Shown: positions 16,987 to 27,295, counted from the stretch's first letter. The stretch: 38,169 nt of DNA from Marinilabiliaceae bacterium (GCA_021443545.1 JABUTU010000032.1:1-38169); one strand, 5' to 3'. The notes: generated from the letters alone by a model not told the origin. Program-made: numbers and translations.

Positions 16987-19713
16987 ATGAGAATAAAAAT
17001 AGGTTGTGTTATGAATTTTAAGACGCATTTTTCCGCATATATCGTATGCTCATTGCTTCTTGCTACCTCATTTTCAGCTAAGGCTCAGGTGGAAGGCGAT
17101 GAATTCAATTATTCACAGATTGTCAAGCCAACATTAGATGAGACGTGTGTTGTGTATACAAAGGGTGGTGTTAAGTATATTAACCCTAAACCTTCAATAA
17201 CGATTAAGTTCCCAAGACCAGTATGTTTGGCCTCTGAGAACAATCCGAAAAATAATCCGTTGACTAAGGATGCTCTCAAGGCTGAGATGCAGGTAGAGGG
17301 TACCTGCGTATATAACCAGTCGAAATTCGATGTGCCAAATCCTGAAGGTAAGCCACGACGTGTTGAGGCGGCTATGACTGCCGACGATCTCGTCATCGGT
17401 AATTTCCATATCAATTACGATGGTTTCGATGGAAGTGATATCTCTTTGGAACCTGTCGAAGAGAATTTGGCGAACATAGATTACGTGTACAACGATGGTG
17501 CTGCCTTGCAGCCTGTAGCATCTGCAGATGAGTATCTCTATTATGTCGCAAATCCAACAAGCATCACATTCATTATCCGTGATATGGTCTATCTTAAGCC
17601 TCTCTCGAAGTTTAAGGTTATCCTTCCAGAACTGAAGTATGCAGCAGATGAAACAGGAAATAGTCTCTTGTCTGATTTGTCAGCGAGAACATTCGAATTC
17701 ACTATCACTCCTGTTGACTATGTTTGGAGTGATGATTACGATAAGCAGTTGTCGACACGTGCTCTGACGGAAGATGAGAAGACGGTTGTCGTACAAGAGG
17801 GTAAGCGATTGCGCATTGCAACAGGCGACCATGTCTACTGCAGTCAGCTGATTGTAGAGGGTCGTGCAGGTGTCGAAATAGAGGAGGGTGGAACCTTGAC
17901 GGTTGCCGATACCGCATATTTCCTCTCACCAACAAACGAGTCGTGGGAGAATGCCTATCTGATTAACAACGGTACTTTCGAATCGGCAAGCTCCGTATTC
18001 GTCAGAGAGTCTCTCGGAAAAACATCTGATTGCTGGTATGTTCATCAGGCCTCTCCAGTTAAGTCTGTGCATTGGTCTGATATGCATTTCAGTGGTATGG
18101 CTGATGATTGTTTTTTGATGTCACCAATGTCTGATAGGGTTAAAGAGAATTATGATAAACCTGATGGTAGCGAATTTGAGAATTATGACCATTGGTACTA
18201 CGATTATGATGAATATATGCTAGTAGAAAATACCTTAAATGACTACTATCGTGTATTTGCAGATTGGAGAAATGACATTTCCAATTTTGCCATACGCTAC
18301 AAGGGTGAGGTGAATGACGAGGCATCGTATGCATACGACAGATACAGATATTATTACCATGTGCTCGACTCATACTGGAACGTCAACAGATTGGATAATC
18401 CATATCCGGCTCCAATCGATTGGCGAAGTGTCGTAGAGGCAAATCGTACTGGTGATGGCGTCAGCACAGGTCGCGATAAGGCTAACCATAAGTTCGTCAA
18501 CAACGTCATTAATACCACGATGTTCGGTCATCATAATGGTGCTGTATACAATACCTTCTCGGGCCTTACAACATACGACGGACCTATGCAATATGGTTAT
18601 CTGACTCCAAGTATGATGTCTTCTCAGCATACCAATAATATTTATGCATCTGCAACTTTCAAGAAGGAGGATTTGTGTTCTTATCAGGATATAACAGAAA
18701 AATATAATAGCAACAATCTTTCGGAGTATCCATACATCCGATTCGTTGTTGAGGACGAGGCTCACCCAACAAGCGCTGGCTATCGAAGCGTCTGTGTGGT
18801 CTATTTCATCTCATCTGACGACGATAAGGAGTTGTACAAAAATACTGTAAGCTTGCCAAACTCTAAGACAACTGGTGAAGATAAGAAGTATAAAGGAAGT
18901 TATAAGTTGGATGCAAACTTCGAGTCGGAGTTTTATGATCCTACCTATACAGTGCCTTATATCTTCTGTAGACCTACAAATGGTGATGCAACGTATGAAA
19001 CATTCACATATAAGACTGATGCATATTACATGATTAAGTCGTATCCATTCCCGACAATGGCGCAGTTCGATGAGGAGAGTGGCGATATTATTGCTGATCA
19101 GGTTGATACGGAGGTTACCTTGTCTATCTTGACCGATTCAGAAAGGGCGAAGGTGAAAATTCTCGACTATAATATGAAGGGAATGAAACTTGTTCAAACA
19201 GTCACTACTCAGCAAATGCTCAAAGGCGGTGCAAGAACTGTTCAATGCTCTGGTGAGTATGTTATTACAGGTACGAAGTATACCGCAGATTCCCCTATTG
19301 AGGAGAAGTATAAAAGAGGTGATGTGACATTCAAGTTCGAGGCTGACCCAAATGAGATGGGTGGCCTTAAGATTGTTGACCCTCTGGCCGACCCTGAGTA
19401 TCTCGCTATGAAAGAGGCTATCGAGGAGGATGCTCGTGCTAATGAAGATCAGAAAGTCGATGACGAGGATGACGATCCAACAGCTGTCAAGATCGTGGTG
19501 GCAGAGTCATCACTAAGAGCAGCTGTCGCTTCAAATGGTTCGATTCGCCTTATCAATACAACTGAAGGTGCGACATATACATTGTATGATATGAATGGAC
19601 GAGTGCTTCATAGTGCAGTGGCGGGTGTATCTGATTTGCGCTTCCCAGCTGTCGTTGCTGGAATTTATTTCGCAAAGGGTAACAATCAGAGCGTTAAGGT
19701 CGTAGTAAGATAA
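16987..19713 (+). CDS. Large secreted protein with a T9SS-like C-terminal sorting domain
   Basis: A 908-aa secreted protein of unknown activity. ATG codons at 16987 and 17011 are both possible; the second gives a compact signal peptide (NFKTHFSAYIVCSLLLATSFSAKAQ). The body is acidic and rich in Tyr, Asp and Asn. About residues 260-330 contain a beta-helix-like stretch (LRIATGDHVYCSQLIVEGRAG, EEGGTLTVADTAYF), and a Tyr-rich segment (YDHWYYDYDEYMLVE) lies in the middle. An acidic linker (DQKVDDEDDDPTAVK) leads to a roughly 70-aa terminal domain (GSIRLINTTEGATYTLYDMN, then GIYFAKGNNQSVKVVVR) with the pattern of Bacteroidota type IX secretion C-terminal domains. Surface delivery is inferred from that. 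No enzyme motif was recognised. A small Gly-rich peptide gene follows 12 nt later. Confidence 0.8.
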   Translation: MRIKIGCVMNFKTHFSAYIVCSLLLATSFSAKAQVEGDEFNYSQIVKPTLDETCVVYTKGGVKYINPKPSITIKFPRPVCLASENNPKNNPLTKDALKAEMQVEGTCVYNQSKFDVPNPEGKPRRVEAAMTADDLVIGNFHINYDGFDGSDISLEPVEENLANIDYVYNDGAALQPVASADEYLYYVANPTSITFIIRDMVYLKPLSKFKVILPELKYAADETGNSLLSDLSARTFEFTITPVDYVWSDDYDKQLSTRALTEDEKTVVVQEGKRLRIATGDHVYCSQLIVEGRAGVEIEEGGTLTVADTAYFLSPTNESWENAYLINNGTFESASSVFVRESLGKTSDCWYVHQASPVKSVHWSDMHFSGMADDCFLMSPMSDRVKENYDKPDGSEFENYDHWYYDYDEYMLVENTLNDYYRVFADWRNDISNFAIRYKGEVNDEASYAYDRYRYYYHVLDSYWNVNRLDNPYPAPIDWRSVVEANRTGDGVSTGRDKANHKFVNNVINTTMFGHHNGAVYNTFSGLTTYDGPMQYGYLTPSMMSSQHTNNIYASATFKKEDLCSYQDITEKYNSNNLSEYPYIRFVVEDEAHPTSAGYRSVCVVYFISSDDDKELYKNTVSLPNSKTTGEDKKYKGSYKLDANFESEFYDPTYTVPYIFCRPTNGDATYETFTYKTDAYYMIKSYPFPTMAQFDEESGDIIADQVDTEVTLSILTDSERAKVKILDYNMKGMKLVQTVTTQQMLKGGARTVQCSGEYVITGTKYTADSPIEEKYKRGDVTFKFEADPNEMGGLKIVDPLADPEYLAMKEAIEEDARANEDQKVDDEDDDPTAVKIVVAESSLRAAVASNGSIRLINTTEGATYTLYDMNGRVLHSAVAGVSDLRFPAVVAGIYFAKGNNQSVKVVVR

Positions 19714-19725
19714 AAACGTAGTAGT

Positions 19726-19923
19726 ATGAAGAAAGTATATAAGGTGCCGTCTATATCGGTATTGAAGGTTGATAAGTCCATATGTGTGGCTACTGATTCC
19801 GGAGGAGGAGGATTTGGTGGCGGTGGTGGTAAACCAACAAAGCCAGGTAAGAATAAATCTGCGAGTCTCTCTGCGGAAAATAATGACGATTATGTAAATC
19901 CGTTTGAGGATAATCCATTCTAA
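19726..19923 (+). CDS. Small glycine-rich peptide, Bacteroidales 'MKKxYxxP' type
   Basis: A 65-aa protein. The N-terminus MKKVYKVPSISVLKVDKSIC followed by VATDSGGGG resembles a recurrent class of short Bacteroidales proteins that begin MKK-Y--P, have a short beta-prone segment, and end in an A-[ST]-G-like motif near residue 25. The following tract is Gly-rich (GGGGFGGGGG), then basic (KPTKPGKNK), and ends acidic with a repeated NPFEDNPF. It lacks a hydrophobic signal core. It starts 12 nt after the secreted protein and shares its terminator, so the two are co-transcribed. Function is unknown to me; a role tied to the secreted neighbour is inference. Confidence 0.75.
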   Translation: MKKVYKVPSISVLKVDKSICVATDSGGGGFGGGGGKPTKPGKNKSASLSAENNDDYVNPFEDNPF

Positions 19924-19940
19924 CCTGAAGTTGCAGACAT

Positions 19941-19985
19941 AAAAAAAAGAGTTTTCAAGTGCTTCGGCATTGGAAAACTCTTTTT
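19941..19985 (+). terminator. Bidirectional terminator between the peptide gene and uvrA
   Basis: AAAGAGTTTTC (19946-19956) pairs with GGAAAACTCTTT (19972-19983), and an inner GTGC/GCAT helix is closed by a UUCG tetraloop. T-runs follow on the plus strand and, through A19941-19948, on the minus strand, so it can also end uvrA. Confidence 0.88.
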
Positions 19986-20038
19986 CTCTATTCTGTGGAT
20001 ATTGCGCTTATGAAATCTCTTTGTTGTTCGCTGCGTCC

Positions 20039-22972
20039 TTATCGTGCTAACTCTGCAGCAATAAATGGTGCGGTATGACTTGCACTGTTCTTGGCAACCT
20101 CCTCAGGCGTCCCCTCTGCTACAATTTGACCTCCGCCACGGCCGCCTTCTGGACCCATGTCAATGATATAGTCGGCCAGTTTGATGACGTCGAGGTTATG
20201 CTCTATGACAATGACGGTATTACCCTTGTCAACAAGCCTATTGACTACTTCCATGAGTATGCGTATGTCCTCAAAGTGTAGCCCTGTCGTAGGCTCGTCA
20301 AGCAAGTAGACTGTTTGTCCTGTCTCTTTCTTACTCAACTCGGTTGCTAATTTGACTCGTTGACTCTCTCCTCCCGAGAGTGTCGTCGATGGCTGACCTA
20401 ATGTGACGTATCCAAGTCCGACGCTCTGAAGTGTCTCCAGTTTATGGTGTATGCTCGGTATCGCACTGAAGAACTCCGCTGCCATGTTAATGGTCATCTG
20501 CAGTATGTCGCCTATGCTCTTGCCTTTGTAGCGTACCTCAAGTGTCTCGCGGTTGTAGCGCTTGCCATGACACTCCGGACACTCAACCATAACATCGGGC
20601 AGTAACGACATCTCGATAACCTGTACGCCAGCTCCTTTGCAGGTCTCACAACGGCCTCCTGCAACATTGAAGGAGAATCGTCCCTGTTTGTAGTTGCGAA
20701 TCTTGCTCTCTGGTAATTCGCCGAAGAGTTTACGGATATCGTCAAAGAGTCCTGTGTAGGTGGCGGGATTCGAACGCGGTGTGCGACCAAGTGGCGACTG
20801 GTCGACGCAGACAACCTTGTCTATATTCTCTATCCCCTCTATCGATTCGTACGCAAGGGGCTCTTTCAGTCCTCGGTAGAAGTGTTTGTTGAGGATAGGG
20901 TAGAGCGTCTCATTGACGAGGGTCGACTTGCCTGAGCCCGACACTCCTGTCATGCAAATTAGTGTGCCAAGAGGAAATCGGGCAGTGACATTCTTGAGGT
21001 TGTTTCCTGTGCATCCCTTGAGTGTCAGAACCTGACCATTGCCTTTTCGACGTTCTGCGGGAACAGGTATGGTGAGTCTCCCATCGAGATATTGGGCTGT
21101 CACTGAGTCGGTTTTCAAGACATCCGACGGCGTGCCCTGTGCCACTATATTGCCTCCCCGACGACCAGCACCCGGACCTATATCAATGAGCCAGTCCGAC
21201 TGCAACATCATGTCGCGGTCGTGTTCCACAACAATCACACTGTTGCCTGTGTCGCGCAACTGCTGGAGTGAGTGTATCAACTTTTCGTTGTCACGCTGAT
21301 GCAAACCGATGCTTGGCTCGTCGAGGATGTATAGCACATTCACAAGCTGCGAGCCAATCTGGGTGGCAAGACGTATGCGCTGACTCTCTCCGCCCGAGAG
21401 AGACGAGGCAGGTCGGTCCATCGAGAGGTAGTCGAGACCCACATCAAGGAGAAAACCTATGCGAGAGCGTATCTCTTTCAGTATCTCGGTGGCTATGGCC
21501 TTCTGCCGGTCGTCCATAACATCTTCAACGCTCTCTAACCAGTCGCGGAGTTCAAGGATGTCAAGCTTGGATATCTCCGAAATATTCTTATCTCCTATTC
21601 TGAAACATAGAGCCTCACGGTTGAGTCGCGCTCCCTTGCAGACAGGACATGTCTGGTCTTTTGCAAATTGCTCTGCCCACTTGCGCTCTTTAACACTCGT
21701 TGAGTTGTCTTGTATGGAACGTATATAGTTGGCAATGCCATCAAACGTAGGAATGAAGTTGCTGCCCAACCCAGGATCAGCCTTCAGCGTCAAGTGCTCT
21801 GTCGTACCATATAGTATGGCGTCCACACACTCCTCCGAAAGGTCGCAGAAGGGTGTCTCCAGAGAGAATCCGTGCAATTCGGTCAGTGCCTCTAATTGGG
21901 CAAAAATCAGACTCGCTCTCTTCTTGCCTATAGCCTCTATGGCTCCCTCTGCTATGCTAAGCGAATCCTTAGGGACCAGTTTGTTGATGTCAATCTCGGT
22001 TATCACACCCATGCCTCCACACTTCGGGCAGGCACCCTGAGGTGAGTTGAACGAGAAGTTGTGGGGCGCTGGTTCATGGTACGAGATTCCTGTCGTGGGA
22101 CACATCAGATGACGACTGAAATAGCGCGTCGACTTATGCTTCTTATTCTCCTCCTCGCCGGCATCAGCATCATAAATCATCATGACGCCCTTTCCAATCT
22201 GCATCGCAAGGTCTATGCTCTGCCGGAGTCGTTTCTGCTCCTCCTCGCTCGCCTCTATCCGCATCTTGTCGACCATCAGCTCCACAAAGTGAATCTTGTA
22301 CCTGTCGAGCTTCATGCCGTGCGTGACCTCTCGTATCTCGCCATCGACACGAGCATATAGGTAGCCTCGCTTGCGAATCTGTTCGAATAGCTCCTTGTAG
22401 TGTCCCTTACGTCCATTGACAAGAGGCGCAAGAAGGTATATCCTATGACCAGTGTATGCCTCATTAATCAGTTCGAGAATATGCTGGTCGGTATAGCGAA
22501 CCATCTTCTCTCCCGTATTGTATGAATAGGCCACGCCCGCACGGGCAAAGAGAAGTCGGAAGAAATCGTATATCTCAGTCACAGTACCCACTGTGGAACG
22601 TGGGTTCTTATTGGTTGTCTTCTGCTCGATGCTTATCACAGGAGAGAGACCCGTAATCATGTCGACATCAGGTCGTTGAGACCCGCCAAGAAACTGCCTC
22701 GCATAGGCCGAGAAGGTCTCGATATAGCGACGCTGTCCCTCCGCGTATATCGTGTCAAAAGCAAGTGATGATTTGCCGGAACCCGATAGACCTGTTATCA
22801 CCACCAGCTTGTCCCGAGGAATTGAGATGTCAATATTCTTGAGGTTGTGCTGACGGGCACCAAGAACGGTTATCTCTGACTCCTCTTGGTTGTGCAACAC
22901 CTCTTTTCTTTCGTTCTGTGTCTGCTCCACAATATGGCTTTTTATTCCGAATGCGAAAATAGTAAAATTCAC
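20039..22972 (-). CDS. uvrA: Excinuclease ABC subunit A
   Basis: Up to 977 aa. The DNA damage-recognition ATPase of nucleotide excision repair, which loads UvrB onto lesions. The first Walker A is GLSGSGKSS (61-69) and the second [10 protein letters not shown]; two ABC signatures are seen ([16 protein letters not shown] and [15 protein letters not shown]), each followed by a LDEP Walker B. The C-terminal zinc module is intact (CETCKG...CPECHG). In the first zinc module the leading CxxC is reduced to CPTTG while the second CPKCGG remains, a form I believe is usual in Bacteroidota. The longest frame opens with a GTG at 22972; a GTG at 22930 gives an N-terminus ([12 protein letters not shown]) nearer the usual UvrA length and is a good alternative. 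Confidence 0.97.
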   Translation of the reverse strand: MNFTIFAFGIKSHIVEQTQNERKEVLHNQEESEITVLGARQHNLKNIDISIPRDKLVVITGLSGSGKSSLAFDTIYAEGQRRYIETFSAYARQFLGGSQRPDVDMITGLSPVISIEQKTTNKNPRSTVGTVTEIYDFFRLLFARAGVAYSYNTGEKMVRYTDQHILELINEAYTGHRIYLLAPLVNGRKGHYKELFEQIRKRGYLYARVDGEIREVTHGMKLDRYKIHFVELMVDKMRIEASEEEQKRLRQSIDLAMQIGKGVMMIYDADAGEEENKKHKSTRYFSRHLMCPTTGISYHEPAPHNFSFNSPQGACPKCGGMGVITEIDINKLVPKDSLSIAEGAIEAIGKKRASLIFAQLEALTELHGFSLETPFCDLSEECVDAILYGTTEHLTLKADPGLGSNFIPTFDGIANYIRSIQDNSTSVKERKWAEQFAKDQTCPVCKGARLNREALCFRIGDKNISEISKLDILELRDWLESVEDVMDDRQKAIATEILKEIRSRIGFLLDVGLDYLSMDRPASSLSGGESQRIRLATQIGSQLVNVLYILDEPSIGLHQRDNEKLIHSLQQLRDTGNSVIVVEHDRDMMLQSDWLIDIGPGAGRRGGNIVAQGTPSDVLKTDSVTAQYLDGRLTIPVPAERRKGNGQVLTLKGCTGNNLKNVTARFPLGTLICMTGVSGSGKSTLVNETLYPILNKHFYRGLKEPLAYESIEGIENIDKVVCVDQSPLGRTPRSNPATYTGLFDDIRKLFGELPESKIRNYKQGRFSFNVAGGRCETCKGAGVQVIEMSLLPDVMVECPECHGKRYNRETLEVRYKGKSIGDILQMTINMAAEFFSAIPSIHHKLETLQSVGLGYVTLGQPSTTLSGGESQRVKLATELSKKETGQTVYLLDEPTTGLHFEDIRILMEVVNRLVDKGNTVIVIEHNLDVIKLADYIIDMGPEGGRGGGQIVAEGTPEEVAKNSASHTAPFIAAELAR

Positions 22973-23069
22973 TCTATTTTTGAGGTGTTAAAGTACTATG
23001 TTTCCTGTAAAAAGATTTTTGAACACTATATTGTGAAATTTTTTTGTAGTATTATCCGAGCGGTTAACT

Positions 23070-23077
23070 TATCTTTG
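23070..23077 (+). promoter_or_regulatory. -7 box of the arabinose operon
   Basis: TATCTTTG matches TAnnTTTG and lies 37 nt before the transporter ATG. The nearest TTG (23044-23046) is 23 nt upstream, slightly too far, which would fit a promoter needing an activator. Confidence 0.5.
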
Positions 23078-23114
23078 CACTTATATTTAAATTGTTTAAT
23101 AAACGACAAATTAT

Positions 23115-24812
23115 ATGCAGTTATTGGATTGGATAGTCATTGCCGCATTTGTTTGCGGAATGATATGGATAGTCTGGACGGTGATTCGTAAGAAGAAGGA
23201 GAACTCGTCGGATTATTTTCTGGGTGGCAAAGATGCAACATGGCTTGCAATCGGAGCATCAATTTTTGCATCGAACATCGGTTCGGAGCATCTCATCGGT
23301 TTGGCAGGTGCTGGAGCATCAAGCGGTATGGCTATGGCTCATTGGGAGATTCAGGGTTGGATGATTCTGCTTCTCGGATGGGTCTTCGTTCCATTCTATT
23401 CGCGTTCAATGGTGCTGACAATGCCTGAGTTCCTCGAGAGACGTTACAACAAGGCTTCACGTAACATTCTTTCGCTCATCTCGCTTATCTCGTATGTCAT
23501 GACAAAGGTCGCTGTGACGGTATATGCCGGTGGCCTCGTATTCCAGCAGGTTTTCGGTATTGAGGAGTTGTGGGGTATCGATTTCTTTTGGATTGCAGCA
23601 ATCGGACTTGTTATTATCACGGCTTTATATACTATCGTTGGTGGTATGGAGTCGGTTTTGAAGACTTCGGTTCTTCAGACTCCGATTCTCCTTCTTGGCT
23701 CTGCTTGTATTCTCTATCTTGGCTTTAAGGAGCTCGGTGGCTGGGGCGAGATGATGTCGCTTTGTGATGTTAAACCTTCATACGAGGGCGCTGAAAGTAC
23801 AATGATTCATCTCATGCGTCCTAATACCGACCCTCAGTATCCATGGCTCGGAGCGCTTCTCGGTTCAGCTATCATCGGCTTCTGGTATTGGTGTACCGAC
23901 CAGTTTATCGTGCAACGTGTTCTCTCTGGTCGCGATGAGCGTGAGGCTCGTCGTGGTACAATCTTCGGTGCCTACCTGAAGCTCTTGCCTGTATTCCTCT
24001 TCTTGATTCCTGGTATGATTGCTTTTGCTCTCCACCAGAAATACATCGGTCAGGGTGGCGAAGGATTCCTCCCATTGTTGGCTGACGGAACAGCTAATGC
24101 CGATGCAGCATTCCCTACTCTCGTGGCAAAGATGCTTCCAGCTGGTCTGAAGGGTGTCGTTGTTTGCGGTATCCTCGCAGCTCTCATGTCCTCTTTGGCA
24201 TCGCTCTTCAACTCGTCTGCTATGCTCTTCACTATTGACTTCTATAAGCAGTATAAGCCTGAGACTCCTGAAAAGAAACTCGTTGTCATAGGTCAGATTG
24301 CAACTGTCGTTGTCGTAGCTCTCGGTATACTTTGGATTCCTGTTATGCGCTCTGTTGGTAATGTACTCTACAATTACCTGCAGGATGTTCAATCGGTTCT
24401 CGCTCCTGGTATCGCTGCTGCTTTCCTACTCGGTGTATGCTGGAAACGTACTTCTGCTCAGGGCGGTATGTGGGGCTTGCTCTCAGGTTTGATTATCGGT
24501 CTGACCCGCCTCGGTGCTAAGATTTACTATAGCAATGCTGCCGATGCTTCTGATAACCTCTTCAAGTATCTCTTCTACGACCTCAACTGGCTATTCTTCT
24601 GCGGTTGGATGCTCCTCGTTTGCTGCATTATTGTTGTCGCTGTCAGCCTTTGCACTCCAGCTCCAAGCGCAAACAAAATCTCCGGTCTCGTCTTCGGTAC
24701 AGCTACTCCTGAGCAACTCGAGACAACTCGTAAGAGCTGGAACCATTGGGATATATTCCATACAGCCGTTATCTTGGGTATCACAGTAGCTTTCTATATC
24801 TATTTCTGGTAA
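23115..24812 (+). CDS. Sodium:sugar symporter (SSS family), probably for L-arabinose
   Basis: A 565-aa membrane protein with about 14 hydrophobic segments. It shows the SSS/SGLT pattern: DYFLGGKDATWLAIGASIFASNIGSEHLIGL (core helix 1, Na+-site region), MPEFLERRYN, LYTIVGGMESVLKTSVLQ, WYWCTDQFIVQRVLSGRDEREARRG and GILAALMSSLASLFNSSAMLFT (helix 8, where Ser residues bind the second sodium). The pattern is like vSGLT and the Bacteroides AraP-type transporter. Sitting first in an operon with araD, araA and a pentulose kinase makes L-arabinose the likely substrate. That is contextual inference; related transporters also carry glucose or galactose. Confidence 0.92.
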   Translation: MQLLDWIVIAAFVCGMIWIVWTVIRKKKENSSDYFLGGKDATWLAIGASIFASNIGSEHLIGLAGAGASSGMAMAHWEIQGWMILLLGWVFVPFYSRSMVLTMPEFLERRYNKASRNILSLISLISYVMTKVAVTVYAGGLVFQQVFGIEELWGIDFFWIAAIGLVIITALYTIVGGMESVLKTSVLQTPILLLGSACILYLGFKELGGWGEMMSLCDVKPSYEGAESTMIHLMRPNTDPQYPWLGALLGSAIIGFWYWCTDQFIVQRVLSGRDEREARRGTIFGAYLKLLPVFLFLIPGMIAFALHQKYIGQGGEGFLPLLADGTANADAAFPTLVAKMLPAGLKGVVVCGILAALMSSLASLFNSSAMLFTIDFYKQYKPETPEKKLVVIGQIATVVVVALGILWIPVMRSVGNVLYNYLQDVQSVLAPGIAAAFLLGVCWKRTSAQGGMWGLLSGLIIGLTRLGAKIYYSNAADASDNLFKYLFYDLNWLFFCGWMLLVCCIIVVAVSLCTPAPSANKISGLVFGTATPEQLETTRKSWNHWDIFHTAVILGITVAFYIYFW

Positions 24813-24824
24813 AATATATGGCCT

Positions 24825-24858
24825 CTGTTGCCAGTCGTCTCTTGATGACTGGCAACAG
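24825..24858 (+). repeat. Perfect intercistronic hairpin between transporter and araD
   Basis: CTGTTGCCAGTC (24825-24836) is exactly complementary to GACTGGCAACAG (24847-24858), and three more pairs (one G-U) extend the stem to 15 bp closed by TCTT. No T-run follows, so it is not a normal terminator; mRNA stabilisation or processing is more likely. Confidence 0.7.
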
Positions 24859-24885
24859 TCTGCCATTAAATAAAATTTTTATAAA

Positions 24886-25596
24886 GTGTTAGAAGAATTA
24901 AAAGAAAAAGTCTTCAAGGCTAACCTCGACTTGGTTAAGCAGGGTCTTGTTATATTCACTTGGGGTAATGTCAGTGGCATCGACCGCGAGAAGGGTCTCG
25001 TCGTCATCAAACCCTCTGGCGTCAGCTACGACGATATGAAGGCTTCCGATATGGTTGTCGTTGATCTCAATAGCGGTAAAGTTGTTGAGGGCGACCTGAA
25101 CCCATCGTCAGATACTCCTACTCATCTCGTTCTTTACAAGGCATTCCCAAATATTCAAGGTGTTGTTCATACCCACTCAACATACGCAACTGCATTCGCT
25201 CAGGCTGGTAAGGATATCCCAAATATCGGCACAACGCATGCTGATTACTTCTATAAGGCTATCCCATGTACCCGCGATATGACTAAGGAGGAGGTAGAGG
25301 GTAAGTATGAACTTGAGACTGGTAACGTTATCGTAGATGAGATTCTGAATATCCGCAAGATTAATCCTGATCATACTCCTGCCGTTCTCGTAAAGAACCA
25401 TGGTCCTTTCTCATGGGGTACCTCTCCAGATAATGCGGTGTACAACGCTAAGGTCATGGAGCAGTGCGCTAAGATGGCATTCGTGGCATTCCAGGTTAAC
25501 CCAGAACTGACTATGAACCCTCTCCTCATCGAGAAACACTATATGCGTAAGCATGGTCCTAACGCCTATTATGGGCAAAAAGGACAAAAACACTAA
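24886..25596 (+). CDS. araD: L-ribulose-5-phosphate 4-epimerase
   Basis: A 236-aa class II aldolase-like enzyme that interconverts L-ribulose 5-phosphate and D-xylulose 5-phosphate, the last step of the arabinose route. The zinc ligands His95, His97 and His172 and the acidic Asp76 (SSDTPTH) are all present, nearly at E. coli AraD numbering. [13 protein letters not shown] (25-37) is the phosphate-binding loop region, and KNHGPFSWG surrounds the third zinc ligand. Start codon GTG at 24886, 73 nt after the transporter, with a strong hairpin in the gap. Length equals the family norm (231 aa in E. coli). Confidence 0.96.
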   Translation: MLEELKEKVFKANLDLVKQGLVIFTWGNVSGIDREKGLVVIKPSGVSYDDMKASDMVVVDLNSGKVVEGDLNPSSDTPTHLVLYKAFPNIQGVVHTHSTYATAFAQAGKDIPNIGTTHADYFYKAIPCTRDMTKEEVEGKYELETGNVIVDEILNIRKINPDHTPAVLVKNHGPFSWGTSPDNAVYNAKVMEQCAKMAFVAFQVNPELTMNPLLIEKHYMRKHGPNAYYGQKGQKH

Positions 25597-25608
25597 ATAA
25601 ATGGTCAA

Positions 25609-25625
25609 GGGTATATTTCGTACCC
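25609..25625 (+). repeat. Short hairpin between araD and araA
   Basis: GGGTA (25609-25613) pairs with TACCC (25621-25625) around a 7-nt loop. Modest stability, no T-run. Confidence 0.35.
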
Positions 25626-25659
25626 CGTTAATTTATAACAAATAGTAATACAATTATAT

Positions 25660-27201
25660 ATGGTAAAAGCATTTGATAATCTTGAGATATGGTGGGTAAC
25701 AGGTGCCCAGCTTCTCTATGGTGGTGAGACTGTTAAAATCGTTGACGGTCACTCAAAAGAGATGGTTGAGGGTCTCAACAATAGTGGTATCATTCCTATC
25801 AAAGTAGTATATAAGGGTACAGCCAACTCTTCGAAGGAGGTTGAGGCTGTCATGCAGGCTGCTAATAACGATGCTAAGTGCGCTGGTATCATCACATGGA
25901 TGCATACATTCTCGCCTGCTAAGATGTGGATCAAGGGTCTGCAGCAACTCCAGAAACCTCTCCTCCATTTCCATACTCAGTACAACGCTGAGATTCCTTG
26001 GGATACTATGGATATGGACTTCATGAATCTTAACCAGTCTGCTCACGGCGATATCGAATTCGGTCATATATGCAGCCGTATGCGCGTGCCTCGTAAGGTC
26101 GTTGTAGGCTACTGGAAGAGTGAAGAGGCTCAGAAGAAGATCGCTGTGTGGGCTCGCGCCGCAGCTGGCGTGGCTGATGCTCACAATGTACGCTGCCTTA
26201 TGTTCGGTATGAATATGAATAACGTGGCTGTGACTGATGGCGACAGAGTGGAGTTTGAACAGCGTCTCGGATATCACGTCGACTACTATCCTGTCTCTTC
26301 TCTCATGGAGTACTTCAAGAAGGTAACAGATGCTGAGGCTGACGCTCTCGTCGAGGAGTATAAGAAGCTCTATACAATCAAAATAGATGAGTCGGGTGAG
26401 AAGGTCTACTGGGAGAAGGTTAAAAACGCTGCTAAGGCTGAAATCGCTCTGCGCCGCGTCCTGAAGGATGAGAATGCAACAGCTTTCACTACCAACTTCG
26501 ACGACCTCGGTGGGGCTGATATCGACGATCCTAATTTCCTCGGTTTCGACCAGATACCTGGTCTCGCTTCTCAGCGTCTCATGGCTGAGGGCTATGGCTT
26601 CGGTGCTGAGGGCGACTGGAAGACGGCGTGCCTCTATCGCACTCTGTGGGTGATGAACCAGGGTCTCGCTAAGGGTTGCTCTTTCCTCGAGGATTATACT
26701 CTTAACTTCGCTGCCGACTGCACATCAAGTCTCCAGAGCCATATGCTAGAGGTGTGCCCTCTCATCGCTTCCGACAAACCAAAACTCGAGGTTCACTTCC
26801 TCGGTATCGGTATCCGTAAGCAGCAGACAGCGCGTCTCGTCTTCACTTCAAAGACGGGCTTCGGTATCAAGGCTACCATCGTCGACCTCGGCAACCGCTT
26901 CCGCCTCATAACAAGCGAGGTGGAGTGCATCGAGCCTAAGCCAATGCCTAAACTCCCGGTCGCTTCTGCTCTCTGGGTGCCTCAACCTTCTTTCGAGGTC
27001 GGAGCAGGCGCTTGGATCCTCGCCGGCGGTACGCACCATAGCGCATTCTCGTACGACCTGACAGCTGAATATTGGGAGGACTTCGCTGAAATGACTGGTA
27101 TCGAATATGTCAATATCGATAAGAATACCACTATCAGCGGTTTCAAGACTCAGTTGCAGAACAATGAGATGTACTATATGCTGAAAAACGCTTTGAAGTA
27201 A
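25660..27201 (+). CDS. araA: L-arabinose isomerase
   Basis: A 513-aa enzyme that converts L-arabinose to L-ribulose using a divalent metal, usually Mn2+. The opening NLEIWWVTGAQLLYGGETV is the family N-terminus. The active-site segments are QRLMAEGYGFGAEGDWKTA (Glu310 region), SFLEDYT (Glu344), SHMLEVCP (His361) and GGTHHSAFS (His459/460), which correspond to the metal-binding Glu/Glu/His/His set known from E. coli AraA. The gene starts 63 nt after araD and is followed by another hairpin before the kinase. Codons through here are strongly biased to C-ending forms, consistent with high expression. Confidence 0.97.
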   Translation: MVKAFDNLEIWWVTGAQLLYGGETVKIVDGHSKEMVEGLNNSGIIPIKVVYKGTANSSKEVEAVMQAANNDAKCAGIITWMHTFSPAKMWIKGLQQLQKPLLHFHTQYNAEIPWDTMDMDFMNLNQSAHGDIEFGHICSRMRVPRKVVVGYWKSEEAQKKIAVWARAAAGVADAHNVRCLMFGMNMNNVAVTDGDRVEFEQRLGYHVDYYPVSSLMEYFKKVTDAEADALVEEYKKLYTIKIDESGEKVYWEKVKNAAKAEIALRRVLKDENATAFTTNFDDLGGADIDDPNFLGFDQIPGLASQRLMAEGYGFGAEGDWKTACLYRTLWVMNQGLAKGCSFLEDYTLNFAADCTSSLQSHMLEVCPLIASDKPKLEVHFLGIGIRKQQTARLVFTSKTGFGIKATIVDLGNRFRLITSEVECIEPKPMPKLPVASALWVPQPSFEVGAGAWILAGGTHHSAFSYDLTAEYWEDFAEMTGIEYVNIDKNTTISGFKTQLQNNEMYYMLKNALK

Positions 27202-27255
27202 TTACTCTGGGTTCTTTATTGAACCTCATTATAGTCAAAAGTTAACTGAAAGATA

Positions 27256-27285
27256 ATAGGCCGGGATGGGATACTCTCGGCCTAT
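27256..27285 (+). repeat. Hairpin between araA and the kinase gene
   Basis: ATAGGCCGGGA (27256-27266) pairs with TCTCGGCCTAT (27275-27285), with one G-U and an 8-nt loop. No T-run follows, and the kinase starts 10 nt later, so the structure could limit access to that start. Confidence 0.6.
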
Positions 27286-27295
27286 GTCAAATTAA

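Noticed and set aside
20760..20785. Sequence on the minus strand resembling a tRNA T-arm (GTTCGAATCCC)
   Set aside because: It lies within conserved uvrA coding sequence, and no acceptor, D or anticodon arms can be formed around it.
25753..26277. 174-aa minus-strand open frame opposite araA
   Set aside because: Same reason: shadow frame of a highly expressed gene with C-ending codons.
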